Origin: Siphonodentalium dalli | Lineage: Eukaryota; Mollusca; Scaphopoda; Gadilida; Siphonodentaliidae | Direction: 5' to 3' | Assembly (NCBI GenBank): GCA_032622095.1 | Contig: CP136066.1 | Location: 204,434,978 to 204,498,977, forward strand | Length of the DNA stretch: 64,000 nt | Part shown: in pieces, positions 23,625 through 35,695 of the stretch | Numbering within the stretch: the first letter of the stretch is position 1 | How the letters are laid out: each line of letters begins with the position of its first letter | Position numbers and translations under genes: made by a program | Notes under the pieces: model-generated | Database searches by the model: none | What the model was told of the DNA's origin: nothing | Seen by the model: the letters and a program-made list of their open reading frames with translations, nothing else

Positions 23625-24140
23625 GAAAGGCGCGATTTGACCTTCAATTGACTATTTCGAAAGTCAAGGTCAGGTCAGGGTCATGATTTGACCAGTCCAA
23701 AACACCCCCACCCGGAGAAAAGTACCCCTAGGTATCAAATTTCGTCGAAATCCGTTTTACCCCACTTGACCTTTAATGAACAATTTTGAACGTCAAGGTA
23801 AGATCGGAGTCATGATTTGACCCGTCCAAAACACTCCCCCGACAAAAGTACCCATAGGTATCAAATTTCGTCGAAATCCATCCGTTTTGTCCGATTTGAC
23901 ATTTGATTGACCACATTGAAGGTCAAGGTCAGGCCGATGTCACGATTTGACCCGTTCAAAACTTTCCCCGGACAAAAGTATCCCTAGGTATCAAATTTCG
24001 CCGAAATGTGTCCGTTTTACCCAAATTGACCTTGCATTGACAGTTTTAAAGGTCAAGTCAGGGTCACGATTTGACCCGTCCAAAACACTTCCCGGACATA
24101 AATACCCATAAGTATCAAATTACGTTGAAATCTATGAAAA
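23625..24140. repeat. 130-bp tandem array, about four units
   Basis: The 'ggtcaaggtc' landmark recurs at about 23661, 23791, 23921 and 24051, an exact 130-bp spacing. Each unit contains 'gatttgacccgtccaaaaca' and 'aggtatcaaatttcg.cgaaa'. An inverted relative lies at 56400-56715. Confidence 0.9.
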
Positions 24141-24169
24141 GCCGAGGAGGACATGTTGGTTGCTAATTG

Positions 24170-24316
24170 CTAGATATACGACGCTGTATTTTAAAGGTGT
24201 TTCAATTGGTGATGAATTATAGTATTTTATTCAAATTTTATGGCATAAATTGTTATTAAAACCGTATATATACTATAAAATATGAATGACTCGAAAGTTA
24301 AGTGGGCCTTTAAACA
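24170..24316 (-). mobile_element. Fragment of the 'GGCCCACTTAA' MITE
   Basis: Ends 'gaaagttaagtgggcctTTAA', the inverse of the start of elements at 37291 and 53053. TTAA follows directly. Confidence 0.55.
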
Positions 24317-24574
24317 AAGTCACAATTGCAGTTAGGCTCATCTCATACTCGATATACAGCGATATTCTGCTGCGCAGTTTGTTATAGCCTCCAGTGTCCA
24401 TTGAGCGTTATAGCCCCAACTGTTATAATTCGCCTTTAGCAGGCGTACTCTTGCCTCAGATTATTGAGATATTAGGTCACACGTAATCACATTAAATCGC
24501 ATGGAAACATAGCAATTGTGTGGGCTGCTTGGCGTGAATATGTAATGAGAAATAAGGTCATACGTAATGACATT

Positions 24575-25335
24575 AAACTCAAGAAAACCAGCGAAAACAA
24601 AACAAAATCACATTTAATGTTTTAAGTTATTTCCTTCATAAAAAGAATCTTCGTGATAATGAACCCTCTCAATACTTTAGAATATAGAATTAACCTTAAA
24701 ATAACAAAAATATTCGGAACACAGAACCTTCGGAATAACGAACCTTCGGACTGGTGAACCTTCGGAATAGCGAACATTCAGAGAAATTTCGGAATAGTGG
24801 ACCTTCGGGATAGTGAACCTTCGGAATAGAGACATGCCCCCCAACATTCATATTATATGCCCAAAGTTCAAAGCTATGGGCCCATAAAATTCTAAACTTG
24901 GCCCTTAAAATATTGAACTCCAAATTGGAGCCCACACAGAACATCACGTAAGTCAACTGTACCTGTGTCATGTCCAAATGCTGGATGGTCCATATATACC
25001 ACAACATTCATATTATATGCCAAGAATTCAACGGTATGGGCCCACGTAATGACATTAAATCTCAAGAAAACCCGCGAAAACAAAACAAAATCACATTTAA
25101 TGTTCTAAGTTAAGTTATTTCCTCCTGTATCTGTATCGGTGTGCGCGCAGGATCAGTTCGGATGTGAGCGCACACTCCATAAAAAGAATCTTTGTGAAAA
25201 TGAACCCTCTCAAATTAGTCTCAATACTTTAGAATATAGAATTAACCTAAAAATAACAAAAACCTTCGGAATAGAGAACCTTCGGAATAGCGGACCTTCG
25301 GGATAGCAAATCTTCATAATAGAAACATGTCCCCA
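24575..25335. repeat. Direct duplication with 'accttcggaatagcga' units
   Basis: 24575-24850 and 25050-25335 share 'aaacaaaacaaaatcacat', 'aaaaagaatctt.gtga.aa' and 'tactttagaatatagaatta', followed by several 15-17-bp 'gaaccttcggaatag' units. The segment between (24835-25050) also repeats 'acattcatattatatgcc'. Confidence 0.8.
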
Positions 25336-25744
25336 CAATTACACCGGTGACGTAAACACATGTGCTAATCTTTGTCGTACTATCGTAATTATCGGTACGA
25401 TTTATACTCTAGTACGAAACAAGAATACATTCCTCCATACGACCATGAGTCTATGCAAATCTGTACACCAGTGTCCACCCACTTCGTGGCGGTAATAAAA
25501 CGTCAGTACACACACGCGATTGACTGGAGGCATTTCGCCATCATTTTCGTGTCCAGTATATACCAGAGCGTACAAGTCATACTTCCTTCCTGGCTCTGTC
25601 GCCGGCTGGGTACCAGTTTAATGAACAGATTGGTATTCTATATTTAACGTGGGTTTTCCCGACAACAATGGTTGATACCAAAAAGTGTTGAAAGTGGAAT
25701 GTTTTGTCTGATTTATTAAACATTTACGTAACTCATATATACTC

Positions 25745-26465
25745 TTTCTAAGATTAAATTATTTCTTAATATTAAGAAATCACGCGAAAAATATTTGATC
25801 CTTTCTTAGAAAATAGTAAGAAAAATATTCTCATAATTAGAATTTAAATTTTTATTAGAAATTTATTTTTCTAACTATTGGAAAATCTGTTGCAAGAAAA
25901 TGTTATAAGTATACACCCAACAGATTTCCTGTTTTAAGGTTTTTTTCTCAAAATAAGAAAATCCTTTTTGGCAGTGAAATAATAACAACTTAGAGATAGA
26001 GGTGTCGGCTGTAGAACTCGCGGCTATAGCCTCGTCGAAATTCGATCCCAATCATTTCGCGAAAAACTCATGTTTGTCTTCATCGACCTGCCAATGTCAT
26101 GTTACTCCCGTTGTCTTAGATCGATGGCGTACGTTGCAGATAAACACTCTGTCAGTTTGAATTTCCAGACACACAATCAGTCCTCAAATGGAAGGTGGAT
26201 GCTGCCATTATGTCCAACGAAAATCATGTATATCATATATACAAATAGCCACACGAGTGCGTTAACGGGTTTGTTGATATTTGTTGAGTGATAGCACAGA
26301 AGGAATGACCGAGAGGCACAGCCTTGAGTTCTATCCTTCATCAGTGGCACAGGTGCCGTGTCGACAACCTACTAAAACACGTGTTGTTTTGTGTTTATTA
26401 CACACCACGGTGTCGCCATCCGTCCTAGAATCGGTGAATTAAAACAATATATTTACAAAGTTTAT
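25745..26465. repeat. Dispersed 0.7-kb repeat, copy 2
   Basis: Diverged partner of 6275-6970 in the same orientation. Its right edge directly abuts a short piece (about 26470-26515) that matches 8668-8710 at the start of the HAFTGCDT pseudogene. Confidence 0.75.
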
Positions 26466-26861
26466 TCCGCCACATACCTGACTTGTATTGTCAGGTGTGA
26501 TGATGCTTTTATTTTATTGCACACCCAATGGCTTATTTGTGCGAAATACAGCAAAATACAGAAGAGTTGAAACGTTCACCAAAAAAGTGCGTATTGTTCT
26601 TGAACAATACAACCCTATTACGTCAACAACGTCACTGGCAACGTCAACTTTAACAGAAATGTCTTCGCTAAATTATTGGGTATGGTCTACATTAAGCACA
26701 AGTTTGTTCAATTAAATACAACAATATCGACCTAAATGTTAGTATGTTACAAGCTGCAACCTTCAGAGTGTGCAATAAACATAGAACAGCACAGTTGTGT
26801 GACATGTTAACGCTATTGCACTCTTTTGTCGTGCCGCGCGGTAAAACTCGAACCTCCGGTG

Positions 26862-27450
26862 TAATCTCTAAACAGTTGCTATTTAAATTGAGATGTTCTG
26901 GAAACTACGTATACGTCACTAATGTAATCTCTAAACAGTTGCTAATTCAGATGTTCTGGAAACTACGTCACTAATGTAATCTCTAAACAGTTGCTAATTG
27001 AGATCTTTTTGGAAACTACGCCACCAATGCAATCTTTAAACAGTCGCTTCAGACGTTCTTGAACCTATTGACTGGTTCCTGGACTATAGACCTTGCCACG
27101 GCTCTGCTTTGCACTGGTATCGTTACATGGCACGGGAGGGATGTTGCAGAGCGATAGCGTCGTAGTATTTCACATATTTGAGCAAAGAACAAGTCTAAGG
27201 AACATACGGCATTAATGTAATCTCTAAACCGTCGATTCAGACGTCCAGTAACCTTCGTATAGACTCATCCCTGGTTCATCGCTCTGTAACGTGCCCTCCC
27301 ATAATAACGACGCCAAAATCAGAGCGATGGCATTTTTTTAGTCCAGGGACCAGTCAATAACCTACATCACTAATGTTTTTTTTCTAAAACCATCGCTTCA
27401 GACGTTCAGGATCCTACGTCACTAATGTAATCTCTAAACAGTCGCTTCAG
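26862..27450. repeat. About 52-bp tandem repeat interrupted by an inverted-repeat insert
   Basis: 'aatctctaaacagt.gct' with 'ctacgtcactaatgt' recurs at about 26862, 26929, 26977, 27030, 27219 and 27420. Between them, 'ttgactggttcctggacta' (27068) and its inverse 'tagtccagggaccagtcaa' (27338) bound an inserted segment. Confidence 0.7.
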
Positions 27451-27648
27451 ACGTTCGGATAGCCGCTATCTGGGATTCAGGCAGCGGACAAGCTTATTAG
27501 TTGTTGCAGGGGTTAATGTACTAACGAATGAAAGGGATTATGTGTATTTTGCGAACATCTGGTAAATGGTTGAGGTGTATCTGATGTTCAAAATCAGGAA
27601 CAATCATATACCTATTTTCCTTGTAAATTTAAGTTATAGATATGACTT
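27451..27648. repeat. Segment duplicated at 29220-29350
   Basis: 'gcgaacatctggtaaatggt' and 'tgaggtgt' followed by 'atttaagttatagatatga' match 29256-29350 with substitutions. Confidence 0.65.
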
Positions 27649-27904
27649 TTAACCCTTTGAGTGCCAGGGGCCGATCTCATCGGCCCTAAACCTACAAAAT
27701 AAGTCTGTTAAAGAATATAAGAATAAATTATTAAAATTGTAAAAAATTGTAAAAAAAAATAAATAAAAAATTGTTAGGCCAATGCATTCTCTTATACATT
27801 GTATATGCGAGGCGACCTATGGTCGACTCGCATATATAAGAGAATGCATTGGCACAGGGTATATGGGTTGATACAAAAATCGGACCTGGCACTCAAAGGG
27901 TTAA
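27649..27904. mobile_element. Type-C core MITE (TTAA-flanked)
   Basis: Starts TTAACCCTTTGAGTGCCAGG and ends ..ctggcactcaaaggg TTAA. Contains the shared linker 'tgttaaagaatataagaata' and one palindromic core (27778-27856). Confidence 0.85.
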
Positions 27905-28119
27905 ACAAATTTAGAATCAAACCAGCTAGAGACTTTATTTAGTTTCTTGGTCCTGCGCATGTTAGGTCTTCAGCGACTGCTTGATTCGCTGCAAACTTGG
28001 GAATTTTCCCTCTCAGTATCGCTCCTGGTGCTCTCTCTGAACCAATGACAATACGATACGATAGCGATATATCGGAGCAGCAGTCTGAAGCAAGGTGTCT
28101 ATTCCACACAGTAACATGG

Positions 28120-28195
28120 GGTCGGCTCGCTGTCTGTTCGGTATATATAGTGTATGCGGTCGGCTCGCTGTCTGTTCGGTATATATAGTGTATCA
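28120..28195. repeat. 38-bp tandem duplication
   Basis: gtcggctcgctgtctgttcg with 'gtatatatagtgtat' occurs at 28121 and 28159. Confidence 0.9.
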
Positions 28196-28335
28196 TGGGC
28201 GCAGTTGGGGGCACGGTGATCAGTTTAATATGTGAAGATAATAAAATGTAGACAGACCGTTCCAGAAATCAATAGAAATTCAGAGAATAATACGCTGCGA
28301 TTTTAACATAATTATACATCCGGGTATCGATTATC

Positions 28336-28908
28336 CGAGAGCGGATAGCTCAGTTGGTTTGTCGGCCGACCTCTGAGGTACACCTTCCATACTGTCGAGG
28401 GTTCGAATCCGAGATGGTATATATCGGTCGGACTTTGTGTCGCCATCCGAATTCCCAGTACCATCATTACCCGTTCGCCTTTTTGCCCCCTTTTTTTCGC
28501 TGTTAGCATTTTTTGTTACCACCCCCAATTTACCAGTAACTCTTTAATATTTTTTCGATTTGTAATTTTATGTGCTTTTGTATTTCTTAGTAACGTCTCA
28601 CTTATAGTTTTACATTTTTTGTTGATGTCCAAAATTATGTCTCATATTTGCAATTGTATTTTATGTTTAACATGTCAAGCGTTTTAGAGCACTTCGGTGG
28701 ATTTTACGCTATACAAAACTGTTATTTGTTTATTTATATTGCCTTTACTGTGCGGTTGATAATTAGGTTAAGTTTGCGTATTTTTAGTTAGGTTCTTTGT
28801 ATATAAAATTATCCATTCGCTATTTACTATTATTTTAGGATGTGTGCCATGTCTGTATTGTAAGCGCATTGAAACTAATTTATTGTATAATGCGCTCTAA
28901 ATGTATCT

Positions 28909-28941
<33 letters not shown>

Positions 28942-28945
28942 CCAT
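28336..28945 (+). mobile_element. tRNA-derived SINE with AAT-repeat tail
   Basis: The head 'gcggatagctcagttggttt' is a good tRNA D-arm/A-box and 'gagggttcgaatccgaga' a good B-box, about 50 bp apart. Acceptor arms do not pair, so it is not a tRNA gene. The 3' part has two 'agcgca..gcgctctaaatgta'-like stretches and ends in (aataat)n, a tail type shared with L2/CR1-like LINEs. Confidence 0.65.
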
Positions 28946-29447
28946 AGACACAACGAATCAACCATCAATGTACGATTCCAGAAGCAATTTAAAGCATTCT
29001 CAGAAAACATTGAAAAATGCGTACTGGGCGAATTTCGTACCTCAACTCCTTTGATAATGGCATGACCAGTGATGGCACTAGGTTGTAATACACCAAATGA
29101 TTTGCATATAGGCCTCAGAGTTAACAAATCCCGCTGGCCTGTATTCGCAAGAAAGACGTTCAGATAGAGCTCTATCTGAAACTCGTGTAGTGGATGAGCT
29201 AGATATGTGTTGCATGAGTTATGGTACTTACGAATAAAAGGACGTGTGTGCATTTTACGAACATCTATTGAATGGTTGAGGTGTGTTTCTTGTGCGAAAC
29301 AGGGACACAATCGATATCTATTTTCTTTTTAAAGTTGAGTTATAAATATGAGATTTTAACGATTAATGAGTTTTATATGCGCGTTATGAATTTCCATAGA
29401 CCATGCACTACTTTACCCGTCATCTAAACATCATATACATGTATGTT
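28946..29447. other. No recognised gene
   Basis: A 128-codon minus-strand frame (29310-28924) overlaps the SINE tail and the 27.5-kb duplication, so it is probably fortuitous. Confidence 0.4.
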
Positions 29448-29847
29448 TTAACCCTTTACCCAACAGAACGGCCCTGTGCCAATGCATTCTCTTATATATG
29501 CGAGTCGACCATAGGTCGCCTCGCATATATAAGAGAATGCATTGGCTTAACACATTAAAAATTATAAAATTGTTAAAGAATGTAAGAAAAAATGGTAAAA
29601 AGTGTTAAAAAAAGATTTTTTTTAGGCCAATGCATTCTCTTATATATGCGAGGCGACCTATGGTCGACTCGCATATATAAGAGAATGCATTGGCACAGGG
29701 CATAACTGTAACTATCACAATGTGGTCAAGGAGCCGGTTCCAATGATATCCATATTTGTATGGTTCTATTGAGACAGACCGAAGATATTTTAGGCTGTTG
29801 AAGCTTTATTTGGCCGGTTTTGGCCGGTTTGTTGGGTAAAGGGTTAA
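29448..29847. mobile_element. Type-B core MITE (TTAA-flanked), full length
   Basis: TTAACCCTTTACCCAACAGA at the left, ..gttgggtaaaggg TTAA at the right. Two inverted palindromic cores (about 29477-29546 and 29627-29695) lie around the linker 'aaaattgttaaagaatgtaa'. The right arm carries 'atgatatccatatttgtatg'. Confidence 0.9.
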
Positions 29848-30185
29848 ACAAATTTAAAATCAAAACCGTTTTGGGTTAGAGACTTGATCGGTGATGTAGG
29901 CGTCTGTCCCTGGTTTTGTTGTCCTATGATGTTCAATGGGCGATACATATGGCTGCTCGCCTCAAATTAAATAACAAGACTGATATAAAACAAACAAGAC
30001 ACTTTATTGAAGGCGCTGAATGTAAAAGAAGCGTAAACAGAAATGCTTAGAGACAAAACAACAATACAATGAGCAACAAATCATTTAAATCTTCTATTCT
30101 ATAAACGTATATCGGCAAAACATATCTGAACACACGAATTGGGACGTAATGTCATTGGCAATATTACATGTACATACATATAGAG

Positions 30186-30332
30186 GATCTACAAATGGTC
30201 CCTAGGTTTATAGCGAAATTTACAAAACGAGTCCAGTAAATTAGGTCTGGACCGAGCCTTTTAGCCAAATATATATACTGGACGAGTTTTGTAAATATCG
30301 ATATAAACTGGGGACGAGTTGTAGATTATAAT
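30186..30332. repeat. Short foldback ('ctacaa..gtccc' type), copy 1
   Basis: 'tttatagcgaaatttacaaa' with 'acgagtccagtaaa' is mirrored by 'ggacgagttttgtaaata' and 'tataaactgggg'. A relative is at 50846-50940. Confidence 0.6.
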
Positions 30333-30977
30333 TATTACTTGATCCAAAACCTCCATAAAATATACTTAAAATCAATAAATGGGACGAGAAACTAAGAACG
30401 ACTTCTATAAGGCGTACGATGACGTTTCACATAACCAGGCGCTGTTTGCTCGCATAAAGGTATAGTCCCTAGATACATAAGACGTATTTAAAGCCGTAAA
30501 TTTAATGAAATAGTTTTTTAAACTATATGCAATATCAATCACAGTGACCGATTCTTCTTCATTGCAAATCTCTCTATTCCGAATCACATTTGCAACAATA
30601 ACACGTCTGGGTACGCCTGGCACTATTTACTGTTGTGCAATGACCGTTGCATATCATTATTATAGAATGTGTTTAATGAAAGGAATAAGGTCGGATCATG
30701 TAATATATATAATTCCCGAGTCAGCTGCCTAATTCTGTAATTATACTGATGCCTTTAAATTTGTGATTCAATTCTAAACAAACTATCAACAATGTTTTGT
30801 TTTGTAAGAAAAGCATCGATGCACATAGTTGACTCAAATGTATTTCATTTGTCAATATACTACCAATAAAAAGTCCCTTAAGCAGCTATCTAATGGTATC
30901 AAATTATCAAACTTCTAGTTTTATATTACCACAGCGTTTAGTCGTGATATTATCTGTATATGTCAGCTGATACGCTG
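30333..30977. other. No gene seen
   Basis: A 72-codon minus-strand frame (30623-30405) is unrecognised. The rest is AT-rich without repeats I can name. Confidence 0.4.
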
Positions 30978-31248
30978 TTAACTCTTTCGTGACAGGAGCA
31001 GCGCTGGTGCGGCAATAAAGATCCTGTGCCAGTACATTCTCATATATTATGCAAGTCAACAGGTAGCCTCGCATATATAAGAGAATGAACTGGCTTACAA
31101 TATCAAGGTAAATATTGGCAGGTCAATGTATTATCCAATATATGCGAGGCTCCATATATAGGGGAGACTCGCATATGCATTTTTAAGAGAATGCATTGGC
31201 ATATGGTTTTCGTAAAATGTCAGGAAGCTTCAGTCATGGAAGGGTTAA
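30978..31248. mobile_element. Type-D core MITE (TTAA-flanked)
   Basis: Left end 'TTAACTCTTTCGTGACAGGA' with 'gcagcgctggtgcggcaata', right end 'cagtcatggaaggg TTAA'. Two diverged cores are separated by the 'caaggtaaatattggca' linker. Confidence 0.75.
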
Positions 31249-31485
31249 CGAGTAGTTCCCTTAGGACATGTTAAGATAATAAGTTCCACAAACAGGTTGT
31301 TTATTTTTTTTTGTCTGTCGTCTGCTGGTTTTTCCTGAACATCCTTCAAAATGAATAATATATCATTCCAGTGTATGCTTTTATAACTGAACGGGAGAAT
31401 CCATTCAGTAACTAAGGGGTTAAGCCCTCATGCCAGCACGTGCCACGTGTATAGGATATTTGTTTTTGGTTTAACGTTACAGCCG

Positions 31486-31734
31486 TTAACCCTTCCATGA
31501 CTGGAGCTTCCTGAATTTTTTCGAAAACCCGTGCCAATGCATTCTCTTATATATGGCAGTCTCCCATAGGGAGCCTAGCCTATATGAGATTATACATTGA
31601 CCTAACAATATATACCTTGACCGTGTAAGCCTGTGCATTCTAATATATATGCGAGGCTAATAATGGGAACATATCATCTGAACATGTCCTAAGGGAACTA
31701 TTCGTCAATGAGTCATTGGTAAAGAAAGAGTTAA
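31486..31734. mobile_element. Type-D core MITE, rearranged
   Basis: Starts TTAACCCTTCCATGACTGGA; cores are diverged. The right part carries 'gaacatgtcctaagggaact', also seen inverted near 31250-31275. Confidence 0.65.
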
Positions 31735-31968
31735 CCCTTCCATGAAGCTTCCTGACATTTTACGAAAACCCTGTGCCAATGCATTCTCTAAAATATAGGG
31801 AGCCTCGTATAAATCAGAGTATAAATTGGCTTAACCTTGATCTTGTAAGCCTGTGCATTCTCTTATATATGAAAAGTTCCATATATCGGAGACTCGCATA
31901 TACAAGAGAATGCACTGGCACAGTATCTTTATTGCTGCACCAGCTAGCTCCCACCATGAAAGGGTTAA
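31731..31968. mobile_element. Type-D core MITE, directly adjacent copy
   Basis: Starts TTAACCCTTCCATGAAGCTT and ends 'ccaccatgaaaggg TTAA', with the right arm 'atctttattgctgcacc'. It shares the TTAA at 31731-31734 with its left neighbour. Confidence 0.75.
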
Positions 31969-32292
31969 GTTATACCGCGACTGACCACGTGTGCGAGCAG
32001 CTATAACATCGTATTCTATAATGTTGCACTATAATGATCTCACCTAAAAAACGCTACTTTATGGTTACCCAATGTTATCTCCGATTTCAGAGTATGCCGT
32101 CCGCTTGGTACTGAGGGGTCACTATCGAAGACAGGCTCAGGTTACTACGAGTCGGGCGGCTGGTTCGATTGTGCCAAGGAAAACAAATCTAACGCGCGAA
32201 ATTCGGCAACAAATGTCTGAGTTTCTACTTCGTGAAAGTTAAAAGTAGTATGTCCATTATAAATCACAGCTGTTCGTCTCAAGGTTGATATA
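31969..32292. other. No gene seen
   Basis: Unique-looking sequence between MITEs without coding or RNA signals. Confidence 0.4.
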
Positions 32293-32751
32293 TGTGACCC
32301 GCCATATCAAATCCAGTCGTTAAGTCTGGATTTTTTTTTTACCCTGTGCCAATGCATTCTCTTATATATGCGAGTCGACCATAGGTCGCCTCGCATATAT
32401 AAGAGAATGCATTGGCCTAACAATTTTTATCATGTTTTTTAAATAAATGTTTCTTACAATTTTTAGGACATAACATAAAAAACATCCATTACCCTGCAGG
32501 GAGCCCCACACATATATAGAAGCATATAGAAGAGTGTCGTCTGCTCATGTTTGTCTGGGGCTCTGTATGGGTGAAATTATAAAATTGTTAAAGAATACAA
32601 GAACAAATTATTAAAATTGTAAAAAATTGTTAAGCCAATGCATTCTCTTATATATGCGAGGCGACCTATGGTCGACTCGCATATATAAGAGAATGCATTG
32701 GCACAGGGTAAAAAATCCCGACTTACGACTGGATTTGATATGGCGGTCACA
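32293..32751. mobile_element. Type-A core MITE (TA-flanked)
   Basis: Ends tgtgacccgccatatcaaat and inverse, flanked by TA. Inside are two palindromic cores in opposite orientation and, between them, a third hairpin (gagcccca ... tggggctc). The TA flanks and termini suggest Tc1/mariner-type mobilisation. Confidence 0.85.
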
Positions 32752-33149
32752 TATACAGTCTCTTTGAAAAGCTGACGAAAATCCTATATCAGAATGACGT
32801 CTCCCTAGAACTCTCTATTAAAATTAGGTTCTGTGTTGAAGGGATTCCCTCCATTTCATTGGAGAGTGGCGCAGACTGTGCGCGATTTCATTGGTTTCTG
32901 GCATAGCAGATCACGTCGGAGATCAGAAGTCAATTACGCGTTGACAATTTTCCCACGCATTGTCAAATTCAACTTGTTGGAAAACTGAATAAAGGCGATA
33001 TATCCATAATTCATTATGCTCATCGCAATATAGGTGACATCATCTTCGAGTTTTGTTTTATCAGTCAACGATATTAATGACTGATTATTCTTTCGCATCT
33101 AGTTGTATTTATAACTATTTCTAAATACTACGATTCTCACAAACATTTA
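32752..33149. other. No gene seen
   Basis: Unremarkable sequence. Confidence 0.4.
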
Positions 33150-33157
33150 CTATGCAC

Positions 33158-33496
33158 CAGGGTTGGGGTAATCGTAATCAGTAGGCCTAATCGTAATCAA
33201 AGTAATCGATTACAAAATGTTGAGTAATCGCATGTAATCAGTAATCATGCATTTTTTGATTACAATTAATCGTAATCGTAATCGTAATCGATTACTTTCA
33301 AATGTACCTGTAGTCATGATTACATTTTGATTACTTTTTGATTACTTTTACTAAAATAGCTATTGGATATTGTCACAATGTAGCAATGTGGAGTGTGCAG
33401 AGATACAAACATCATATCAGAAAGTCAGAAATCAAAAGTAATTGTAATAATTGTAATCGTAATCGATTACATTGGCATGTAATCGCCCCAACCCTG
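33158..33496. mobile_element. hAT-type MITE with perfect 8-bp target duplication
   Basis: Begins cagggttggggtaatcg and ends cgccccaaccctg. Direct repeat ctatgcac at 33150-33157 and 33497-33504. The interior is built of 'taatcgtaatcg' and 'cgattac' runs. An 8-bp duplication with CAGGG ends is diagnostic of hAT. Confidence 0.92.
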
Positions 33497-33568
33497 CTAT
33501 GCACTACATATTTGGAAACGGTTTATTACGTTATGTTGGGAATGCCGCGTCGTCGTAGAAATGAAATA

Positions 33569-33908
33569 TTAACCCTTTACCCAACAAAACGGCCAAAACC
33601 GGCCAAATAAAGCTTCAACAGCCTAAAATATCTTGGGTCTGTCTCAATAAAACCATACAAATATGGATATCATTGGAACCGGCCCATTGACCACATTGTG
33701 ATGATTACAGTTATGCCCTGTGCCAATGCATTCTCTTATATATGCGAGTCGACCTTTTTACCATTTTTTCTTACATTCTTTAACAATTTTATAATTTTTA
33801 ATGTGTTAAGCCAATACATTCTCTTATATATGCGAGGCGACCTATGGTCGACTCGCATATATAAGAGAATGCATTGGCACAGGGCCCTTCTGTTGGGTAA
33901 AGGGTTAA
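33569..33908. mobile_element. Type-B core MITE (TTAA-flanked), left core truncated
   Basis: TTAACCCTTTACCCAACAAA to ..gttgggtaaaggg TTAA. The left core stops after 'atgcgagtcgacc' and joins the linker; the right core is complete. Confidence 0.85.
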
Positions 33909-34839
33909 TGACACTTCTAGAGACGTAATTACGATACAGGATTTTCGTCGGCTTTTCAAAGAGACTAGGTCTATATATAGGCCTACAGGAAAATTGACTG
34001 AAAATTGCTATCTATATAGCTGTCGCCTGTCACTGTTTCTGCGACTCTTTTGTTTGTTTATTGGCGCGCAGTATCTTGTTTAATAGACTGGTTCCTGGTC
34101 CAAAACTGAACAAATCTGAAAGCGTAGTAACCTGTCCCCCTCCAGCGTAGCGCTCTCTCAACATATCAACAGTGTGTATGGGTAGACAGACAATAAACAT
34201 TATTCAATTAACAAAACGCAATAATTCCACATTTCAGGCCACTATTAATTGTTCACAGTCTTTCCAATATTCAACTAGTAAATGTATGATTCCGACACAC
34301 ATCCATGAAATTTACGTTAACTGATGCACAGAAGACACTCCTCTGTGTATACAGGAATGGTTGACAATATAAGCCAATACAAATAAGAAATGAGCAGTAT
34401 AGGTATACGTGTAAGTACATGTGCACGTATGTGTGGTTGATTATGTCGTTGTCGTAACGTATTATTACGCCCTCTATAGTGTGTATACAGTGAGGCTTAT
34501 CTGGCGCTGTCATAGAAGCTACATGGGGTAACTTTGATTAATAATGTACTCGCTACATTGCCTACTGGTTAGACTTTTTGCAGGATATATGTATTCACGG
34601 ACGTATCTTCGCGGACGCCTCATTGTTGCAGTATGCAACTTTTATGACCGCGTTAATTGCTTTCGATATTTAGGTATGAACAATGGCTGGGCCACTCCTG
34701 AAGATATTATCGCGGGAACATAATGAGTAATATAACGGCTAACATTGCTGATGAAGTATGTCTCGGTTGAAATGTAGAATAAAAGGTCGGCCGACCACAG
34801 TGTCCCCCGACAACGTGGCAAGTCGATGCCGCTTTGTTA
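33909..34839. other. No gene seen
   Basis: 'actggttcctggtccaaaac' at 34088 resembles the insert end near 27070. No coding signal. Confidence 0.4.
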
Positions 34840-35430
34840 AAGAAATTTAAAAAAATGTTGAAATGTTCTAAGTCGAAACGGTTAATAATTCCGTTAAAAA
34901 CTAATTTGTCCGTCATCTATATACATGTTGCACATCTCCAATATGTGGGTAACAATACTCTGAAGTTTCAAATATCTACGATCAAAACTGTAGGAGTTGA
35001 TTACACCATGAAGGTACCCTCATACAGAAAATTCTAACAAATGTTTTTCAAAGTCGAAAGGCCCATAACTCTGGGAAAACTCATTGGATCAGACTCAAAT
35101 TCGAACTCAACCTGTATCTTAATATGACTGATCCACATGAAAACGTTATTTGCAATTAAAGGATCCGAACTTGAGATATCATTCGGAAACCGAAAAAGTG
35201 AGAAATGTTCTAAGTAAAAATAAAGTTGAAAAAAGGGATATAACTCCATAAAAGAACATCGGATCAAACCCAGAATTGCAGAGCACCTGTGTTCTTGGTT
35301 GAGACACGTACATACATACCGGATGATCATTACTGGAGTTATAACTCCGGACAGACGGGCAGACGCACGGACGGATGGGACGGACGAGGCTGATTACAAT
35401 AGTCCCCCAAAAATAATTTTTTCGGGGGAC
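34840..35430. repeat. Dispersed non-coding repeat
   Basis: Two related halves ('gaaatgttctaagt.gaaa' at 34859 and 35205). The end reads 'gagttataactccggacaga', 'cgggcagacgcacggacgga' and 'cccccaaaaataattttttc' with a short palindrome, a style seen in high-copy mollusc repeats. Confidence 0.5.
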
Positions 35431-35695
35431 AATAAAGGTCGTATTGCGAAGTATCGGTAGTGTATTTATTCCGATTAGTACAATTTTGACCCGCATTTAG
35501 AGGCTTTCTGGTGTGGTGAATGAGAATTCTTCAGTGATAAGCCGTTGTTGTTGTAATAATTTGAAGGATTAGTTGTTTTAACGGAATTCTGAGGTGGTGC
35601 ATTCATGAAATCAGTATATTTTATATTTCATATATAATATGCCTAATAATATGATCTTGAGGGGGTTACCATTTCTGACTATGGTTTTCTTGTAC

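Noticed and set aside
23625-24140. Protein-coding tandem domain
   Set aside because: The 130-bp period is not a multiple of three and stops occur in every frame.
24696-25083. Overlapping minus-strand frames of 103 and 63 codons
   Set aside because: Translations of the duplicated 'accttcggaatag' repeats.
28336-28420. tRNA gene on the plus strand
   Set aside because: A and B boxes are good, but the acceptor stem does not pair and the sequence continues into a SINE body and AAT tail.
28924-29310. 128-codon minus-strand gene
   Set aside because: Overlaps the SINE tail and a duplicated repeat segment; its C-terminus is a run of tyrosines from the AAT tail.
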